Positions 6,161-10,340 of a DNA stretch of 10,340 nucleotides are shown piece by piece; positions within the stretch are counted from its first letter, which is position 1, and each line of letters opens with the position of its first letter. The stretch is taken from NCBI GenBank assembly GCA_018067265.1, contig JAGPUY010000063.1, positions 1-10,340 of the forward strand, written 5' to 3'. Position numbers and translations under genes: made by a program. The DNA is from Oceanihabitans sp. Its GTDB lineage: Bacteria > Bacteroidota > Bacteroidia > Flavobacteriales > Flavobacteriaceae. The notes under the pieces were generated by a model. The model worked only from the letters and a program-made list of their open reading frames with translations, made no database searches and was not told the origin of the DNA.

Positions 6161-7390
6161 TTGCATACTAAAAACAAACTTAAGATATTAAACGACCCAA
6201 TTTACGGATTTATTACTATACCAAATTCGTTAATATTCGATTTAATTGAGCATAAATATTTTCAAAGATTACGTCGAATCACCCAAATGGGAATGTCTTA
6301 TTTGGTATATCCAGGAGCACATCATACGCGTTTTCAACATGCGATTGGCTGTATGCATTTAATGCAGAAAGCTGTTCAAGTACTACGCTTCAAGGGTGTT
6401 GAGATATCTTCAGAAGAAGAAAACGCATTATTTGTTGCTATTTTATTGCATGATATTGGTCATGGACCATTCTCACATGCTATGGAACATAGTATTGTAA
6501 ATAATGTATCCCATGAAGAGATTTCACTGCTTTTTATGGAAACTTTAAACAAAGAGTTTAACGGAAGTTTAACGTTAGCCATTAAAATATTTAAAGGAGA
6601 ATACCCAAGAAAATTCATGTGCCAACTAATATCTAGTCAAATAGATATGGATAGAGCCGATTATTTAAAACGTGATAGTTTTTATACCGGAGTAGCAGAA
6701 GGGAATATAAATAGCGAACGTTTAATCACAATGCTTAACGTGATAAAGGATGCACTTGTGGTAGAAGATAAAGGTATTTATAGTGTAGAAAAGTTTTTAG
6801 TAGCAAGGCGTTTAATGTACTGGCAAGTCTATTTACATAAAACGAGTTTAGCTGCAGAACAATTACTAATTAGAGTTTTAAAAAGAGCTAAAGAATTAAC
6901 GTCTAAAGGTGAAAAGCTAGAGGCGAGTAAACCTTTGCAATACTTTTTAGAGAACGAAATTTCTTTAGATAATTTTAATGTAGAAACACTAGACACCTTT
7001 GCTATGCTCGATGATTATGATATTGTTTCAGCAATGAAAGCATGGCAGTTTCATCAAGATTTTGTGTTGCGCAATTTATGCGAAATGATAATCAATAGAG
7101 ATTTGCTAAAAGTAAAGCTGAAGAAGAAAGCGATTAAACCTGAAATATTAGAACAACACAAGCAAATGCTTATAGAAAACTATAATATTACAGAAGAAGA
7201 AGCAGGCTATTTTGTGTTTACAGGTGAAATCTCTAACCAAGCATACCAACAAAAAAAGCAGAAAATTAATATTTTACATAAAAACGGAAAGATAGAGGAT
7301 ATAGTAAAAGCTTCCGACCAATTAAACCTAAAAGCGCTTTCAAAACCTGTCACTAAATATTATATATGCTATCCAAAACAAAAACTATAA
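6161..7390 (+). CDS. HD-domain phosphohydrolase, dNTPase/SAMHD1-like
   Basis: This 409-residue cytoplasmic protein belongs to the HD superfamily branch related to dGTP triphosphohydrolases and SAMHD1 (COG1078-like). The N-terminus (ILNDPIYGFITIP, 9-21) is typical of the group. The metal site is visible: H60 in TRFQHAIG, H97 and D98 in LLHDIGHGPFSH, and D164 in QIDMDRADYLKRD. The YTGV motif follows (175-178). A helical C-terminal region with a Lys-rich stretch (315-325) completes it. The start is TTG at 6161, because an in-frame TAA sits at 6155-6157 and no ATG occurs before conserved sequence. The likely activity is hydrolysis of a (deoxy)nucleoside triphosphate, but the substrate cannot be read from sequence. 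The lpxD start lies 60 nt downstream on the same strand. The two have separate promoter-like elements, though read-through is likely. Confidence 0.88.
   Translation: MHTKNKLKILNDPIYGFITIPNSLIFDLIEHKYFQRLRRITQMGMSYLVYPGAHHTRFQHAIGCMHLMQKAVQVLRFKGVEISSEEENALFVAILLHDIGHGPFSHAMEHSIVNNVSHEEISLLFMETLNKEFNGSLTLAIKIFKGEYPRKFMCQLISSQIDMDRADYLKRDSFYTGVAEGNINSERLITMLNVIKDALVVEDKGIYSVEKFLVARRLMYWQVYLHKTSLAAEQLLIRVLKRAKELTSKGEKLEASKPLQYFLENEISLDNFNVETLDTFAMLDDYDIVSAMKAWQFHQDFVLRNLCEMIINRDLLKVKLKKKAIKPEILEQHKQMLIENYNITEEEAGYFVFTGEISNQAYQQKKQKINILHKNGKIEDIVKASDQLNLKALSKPVTKYYICYPKQKL
6175..6182 (-). promoter_or_regulatory. Possible -7 promoter element (TAAGTTTG) for porX
   Basis: On the minus strand this matches TAnnTTTG perfectly, with a TTG at 6200-6198, 15 nt further upstream, which is slightly short of the usual -33 spacing. 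It lies inside the first codons of the HD gene and would give porX a leader of about 45 nt. Confidence 0.35.
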
Positions 7391-7412
7391 CGTTAGTTTA
7401 GCACATTTTTCT

Positions 7413-7420
7413 TATTTTTG
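7413..7420 (+). promoter_or_regulatory. -7 promoter element (TATTTTTG) for lpxD
   Basis: This is a perfect TAnnTTTG match in the gap after the HD gene. Its final TTG is also the first in-frame TTG of the lpxD frame. If the element is real, transcription begins near 7427, so the translation start must be the later TTG at 7451. The upstream GTTAG near 7392-7396 is only a weak -33 candidate. Confidence 0.45.
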
Positions 7421-7450
7421 CTAGAATTACAAAAAACTAAACAAAAAAGT

Positions 7451-8479
7451 TTGAAATTCACAGCGCAACAAATTGCAGGGATTTTAGAAGGAGACATTGT
7501 TGGTAATCCAGATGTTGAAGTTTCTAAACTATCAAAAATAGAGGAAGGAACAGAAGGGTCACTTACGTTTCTTGCTAACCCCAAATATAAATCACATATA
7601 TATTCTACTAAGGCATCAATAACCATAGTTAATAAAACTTTCGAACCAGAAAACAGTATTGAAACTACGCTAATTAAAGTAGAAGATGCCTATAAATCTT
7701 TTTCAAAGTTATTAGAATATTACAATCAAGTAAAAAATAATAAAGTAGGAATTGAAAATCCAAGTTTTGTTTCAGAAACAGCTACTTATGGGGAAAATGT
7801 ATATTTAGGCGCTTTCTCTTATTTAGGAGAAAATGTGAAGCTTGGCGATAATGTGAAAATTTATCCGCAAGCATATATTGGAGATAATGTAATCATTGGT
7901 GACAATACTATAATTTTTGCGGGAGCAAAGTTATATTCTGAAACACAAGTTGGAAAGAATTGTATCATTAACAGTGGCGCTATATTAGGAGCAGATGGTT
8001 TTGGATTTTCGCCAGATGAAAATGGTGAGTTTCAAAAGATACCACAAATAGGAAATGTTATTATAGAAGATAATGTAGACATAGGTTCAGCAACTACAAT
8101 AGATAGAGCAACTCTAGGTTCAACAATTATTAGAAAAGGGGTTAAGCTAGATAATCAAATACAAATTGCTCATAATGTAGAAATTGGTGAAAACACAGTA
8201 ATTGCTGCACAAACAGGTGTTGCTGGTTCTACAAAAATTGGACAGTATTGCATGATTGGTGGTCAAGTAGGTATTGCCGGACATCTTACTATTGGAGATA
8301 AAGTAAGAGTACAAGCACAAACAGGAATAGGACATAGAGTAAAGGATGGCGAAAAATTATATGGTTCGCCAGCTATAGATTATGGTAATTATGTAAAATC
8401 GTATGTGCATTTTAAAAATTTACCAGGAATTGTTAAAACTATAAACGAACTAGAAAAAAAAGTAAATGGCAATAGTTAA
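7451..8479 (+). CDS. lpxD: UDP-3-O-(3-hydroxyacyl)glucosamine N-acyltransferase LpxD
   Basis: LpxD adds the N-linked 3-hydroxyacyl chain from acyl-ACP to UDP-3-O-acyl-glucosamine, the third step of lipid A synthesis. The start chosen is TTG at 7451, giving LKFTAQQIAGILEG and a 342-residue protein, matching the E. coli length (341) and, as I recall, the MKFTAQQIA start of relatives. The frame is open further up to a TTG at 7418, but that codon is part of a promoter-like element. The N-terminal uridine-binding domain (about 1-100) contains SLTFLANPKY. It is followed by a left-handed beta-helix of hexapeptide repeats (about 103-305), with GADGFGF at 180-186 and the catalytic His of QIAHNVEIG at H241. 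A C-terminal helix (about 320-342) closes the protein. Its last 14 bp overlap lpxC, which implies translational coupling. Confidence 0.95.
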   Translation: MKFTAQQIAGILEGDIVGNPDVEVSKLSKIEEGTEGSLTFLANPKYKSHIYSTKASITIVNKTFEPENSIETTLIKVEDAYKSFSKLLEYYNQVKNNKVGIENPSFVSETATYGENVYLGAFSYLGENVKLGDNVKIYPQAYIGDNVIIGDNTIIFAGAKLYSETQVGKNCIINSGAILGADGFGFSPDENGEFQKIPQIGNVIIEDNVDIGSATTIDRATLGSTIIRKGVKLDNQIQIAHNVEIGENTVIAAQTGVAGSTKIGQYCMIGGQVGIAGHLTIGDKVRVQAQTGIGHRVKDGEKLYGSPAIDYGNYVKSYVHFKNLPGIVKTINELEKKVNGNS

Positions 8480-9872
8480 TACTAATATTAAGCAAAAGAC
8501 AATCAAAAATGAAATGTCTTTAAGTGGTGTTGGTTTACATACAGGAAAAGATGTAAAATTAACCTTTAAACCTGCTTCAGAAAATTTTGGATTCGGTTTT
8601 AAACGTATCGATTTAGAAGGGGAACCAATCATTGAAGCAGATGCTAACTATGTTACGAATACGCAACGTGGTACTTGCATGGAGAAAAACGGAGTAACTA
8701 TTCAGACTTGTGAGCACGTACTTGCTGCATTAGTTGGTCTAGATATAGATAATATTATTATTGAGTTAGATGCTTCAGAACCACCAATTATGGATGGTTC
8801 CTCAAAATTCTTTATCGAGTCTTTAGAAAAAGCCGAGATTGTAGAACAAGAAGCTACAAGAGTAGAATATGTAGTTACTGATATAATTTCATATAAAGAT
8901 GAAGAATCTGGGAGTGAAATCCTTATTATGCCTTCTAATGAATATCAAATAACTACTATGGTAGATTTTGGTACTAAAGTGTTAGGAACGCAAAATGCAA
9001 CATTAAACCATATTTCAGATTTTAAAGAGGAAATTTCAGATGCAAGAACGTTTAGTTTTCTGCATGAAATTGAAACACTTCTAGAACATGGATTAATTAA
9101 AGGAGGAGATTTAAACAATGCCATAGTATATGTAGATAAAGAGTTGTCTTCAGAAACGATGGAAAAACTTAAAGTTGCCTTTAATAAGGAAACCATCGCA
9201 GTAAAATCTAACGGAATATTAGATAATCTAACTTTGCACTATCCTAATGAGGCTGCAAGACATAAGTTATTAGATGTTATTGGTGATCTCGCATTAGTTA
9301 GAACAAGAATTAGAGGTAAGGTGATTGCAACGAAACCGGGACACTTTGTAAATACACAGTTTGCAAAAAAACTTGCTAAAATTATAAAAAACGAAAAACG
9401 TAATTACGTTCCCGTAGTAGACTTACATCAAAAACCTTTAATGGATGTGAATCAAATAATGGATATGTTGCCACATAGACAACCATTCTTATTAATTGAC
9501 AAAATTTTTGAGCTAAGTGATTCGCATGTTGTTGGTATGAAAAACGTTACCATGAACGAGGAGTTTTTTAAAGGGCACTTTCCGGGATCACCCGTAATGC
9601 CTGGAGTTTTAATCGTTGAAGCAATGGCGCAAACAGGAGGAATACTCGTTTTAAGTACGGTGCCTGATCCAGAAAATTACCTAACGTTCTTTATGAAAAT
9701 AGATAAAGTAAAGTTCAAACAGAAAGTAGTTCCTGGAGATACGCTAATTTTTAAATGTGATTTAATTACACCAATTCGTAGAGGTATTTGTCACATGCAA
9801 GGGAATGCTTATGCTAACGGGAAACTATGTGCAGAAGCAGAACTAATGGCCCAGATTTCTAAAATAAAATAA
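8466..9872 (+). CDS. lpxC/fabZ: Bifunctional LpxC deacetylase / FabZ hydroxyacyl-ACP dehydratase fusion
   Basis: The 468-residue protein joins two enzymes, an arrangement typical of Bacteroidota. Residues about 8-308 are LpxC, the zinc UDP-3-O-acyl-GlcNAc deacetylase that commits to lipid A. SGVGLHTG is at 20-27. E83 and H84 (CEHVLAALVGLDIDN), H266 and D270 (RHKLLDVIGD) form the catalytic Glu and zinc ligands. H293 (KPGHFVN) is the second catalytic His, and IMDGSS (108-113) is also present. Residues about 325-466 are FabZ, the (3R)-hydroxyacyl-ACP dehydratase. It has IMDMLPHRQPFLLID (331-345), catalytic H371 (GHFPGSPVMPG) and E385 (VLIVEAMAQ). The linker is short (KNEKRNYVPVVDLHQ). All active-site residues of both halves are present. 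The ATG at 8466 lies inside the lpxD end, a 14-bp overlap. Fusion fixes a 1:1 ratio of the two enzymes that compete for hydroxyacyl-ACP use. Confidence 0.96.
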   Translation: MAIVNTNIKQKTIKNEMSLSGVGLHTGKDVKLTFKPASENFGFGFKRIDLEGEPIIEADANYVTNTQRGTCMEKNGVTIQTCEHVLAALVGLDIDNIIIELDASEPPIMDGSSKFFIESLEKAEIVEQEATRVEYVVTDIISYKDEESGSEILIMPSNEYQITTMVDFGTKVLGTQNATLNHISDFKEEISDARTFSFLHEIETLLEHGLIKGGDLNNAIVYVDKELSSETMEKLKVAFNKETIAVKSNGILDNLTLHYPNEAARHKLLDVIGDLALVRTRIRGKVIATKPGHFVNTQFAKKLAKIIKNEKRNYVPVVDLHQKPLMDVNQIMDMLPHRQPFLLIDKIFELSDSHVVGMKNVTMNEEFFKGHFPGSPVMPGVLIVEAMAQTGGILVLSTVPDPENYLTFFMKIDKVKFKQKVVPGDTLIFKCDLITPIRRGICHMQGNAYANGKLCAEAELMAQISKIK

Positions 9873-9876
9873 TACA

Positions 9877-9968
9877 GAACCAAAACGGACTTCAAAATAT
9901 AAAAGGAAGTGTAAAGGTTTAATAAGCGAACACATTTTTCCGCTTTAAAAAATAAATATCAAAAAAAT
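9877..9968 (+). repeat. Direct repeat copy 1 of the lpxA leader (92 bp)
   Basis: This segment is repeated almost exactly at 9969-10061, with the junction word GAACC at 9877, 9969 and 10062. Each copy holds two small inverted repeats: ACTTC/GAAGT (9889-9893 with 9906-9910) and AAGCG/CGCTT (9924-9928 with 9941-9945). It ends with the A-rich run and the first two bases of an ATG (9967-9969). No perfect TAnnTTTG promoter element is present in it. Confidence 0.85.
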
Positions 9969-10061
9969 GAACCGAGCGGACTTCAAAATATAAAAAGAAG
10001 TTTTAAGGTTTAATAAGCGAACACATTTTTTCCGCTTTATAAAAATAAATATCAAAAAAAT
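9969..10061 (+). repeat. Direct repeat copy 2 of the lpxA leader (93 bp)
   Basis: This is the second tandem copy, directly upstream of lpxA. It differs from copy 1 at only about eight positions, mostly single substitutions and changes in run length. Both inverted repeats are kept: ACTTC/GAAGT at 9980-9984 with 9997-10001, and AAGCG/CGCTT at 10015-10019 with 10033-10037. It ends in the first two bases of the true lpxA ATG (10060-10062). The preserved stems suggest either a recent duplication or a constraint on RNA structure. Confidence 0.85.
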
Positions 10062-10340
10062 GAACCAACCTTTAGCTTACGTACATCCTGGAGCAAAAAT
10101 TGCTAAAAATGTCGTTATAGATCCTTTTACTACCATACATAATAATGTAGTAATTGGAGAAGGAACATGGATTGGTAGTAATGTTACTATCATGGAAGGA
10201 GCTCGAATAGGTAAAAATTGTAACATTTTTCCTGGCGCAGTAATTTCTGGTGTACCTCAAGATTTAAAATTTAAAGATGAAGACACATTAACCGTTATTG
10301 GTGATAACGTGACTATTAGAGAGTGTGTAACTATTAATCG
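10060..10340 (+). CDS. lpxA: UDP-N-acetylglucosamine O-acyltransferase LpxA (partial, 5' part)
   Basis: The frame is open to the right edge, giving 93 complete codons of LpxA, the first enzyme of lipid A synthesis, which transfers a 3-hydroxyacyl chain from ACP to UDP-GlcNAc. The start MNQPLAYVHPGAKI aligns with the E. coli enzyme (SAFVHPTA). Hexapeptide repeats follow (VVIGEGTWIGSNVTI, about 30-44). The LpxA-specific GVPQDLKFKDED (about 66-77) and IRECVTINR (85-93) separate it from LpxD and other hexapeptide transferases. The catalytic His (H125 in E. coli) lies beyond the window. The start is ATG after an A-run of seven bases, with no Shine-Dalgarno. It lies 187 nt after lpxC/fabZ, an unusually long gap for these genes that is filled by a tandem repeat. 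Confidence 0.93.
   Translation, partial: MNQPLAYVHPGAKIAKNVVIDPFTTIHNNVVIGEGTWIGSNVTIMEGARIGKNCNIFPGAVISGVPQDLKFKDEDTLTVIGDNVTIRECVTIN

Noticed and set aside
6161..7390. The HD-domain protein as an anti-phage dNTPase.
   Set aside because: It sits next to the lipid A genes with no defence genes nearby, and this group is widespread as a housekeeping protein in Bacteroidota.
8945..9196. Minus-strand open frames opposite lpxC, such as an 83-codon one, and similar frames opposite lpxD, porX and lpxA.
   Set aside because: All are antisense shadows of conserved coding regions, with unlikely compositions and no upstream signals.
9924..9945. AAGCG/CGCTT hairpin after lpxC/fabZ as a rho-independent terminator.
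   Set aside because: The stem is only 5 bp with a 12-nt loop and is followed by A-rich, not T-rich, sequence. It is better described as part of the repeated leader.

Overview
The window is AT-rich and looks like chromosomal DNA from a member of the Bacteroidota, most likely the Flavobacteriaceae. The evidence is the PorX-type response regulator, the fused LpxC/FabZ enzyme, the lack of clear Shine-Dalgarno sequences, the frequent TTG starts, and matches to the Bacteroidota promoter element TAnnTTTG. No tRNA, rRNA, CRISPR array, transposase or origin was seen.

Layout: (1) Positions 1-1290, minus strand: an alanine-dehydrogenase-like enzyme, then 3 nt later the first 29 codons of a small one-helix membrane protein that runs off the left edge. 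(2) Positions 1318-3876: an accessory-looking block. Two tandem paralogous four-helix membrane proteins lie on the plus strand. They converge on a minus-strand phage-repressor-like HTH protein. A third, more diverged paralogue follows on the minus strand, and its start overlaps a 47-codon ORF with a signal peptide. (3) Positions 4071-6124, minus strand: tsaE (tRNA t6A modification) and porX (response regulator of the type IX secretion system). (4) Positions 6161-10340, plus strand: an HD-domain dNTPase-like protein, then the lipid A genes lpxD, lpxC/fabZ and lpxA (cut by the right edge).

The lipid A genes encode successive early steps of lipid A synthesis. LpxA acylates UDP-GlcNAc, LpxC deacetylates it, LpxD adds the N-linked acyl chain, and the FabZ half of the fusion supplies the fatty-acid dehydratase that competes for the same hydroxyacyl-ACP pool. 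lpxD and lpxC overlap by 14 bp and are surely co-transcribed. lpxA is set apart by a 187-bp gap made almost entirely of a twice-repeated segment of about 92 bp that includes a copy of the lpxA start codon.

Most genes are conserved housekeeping functions. The parts least explained by known biology are the three-member membrane-protein family with its HTH neighbour, the overlapping secreted mini-protein, and the duplicated lpxA leader. No clear new multi-gene system can be demonstrated from the sequence alone.
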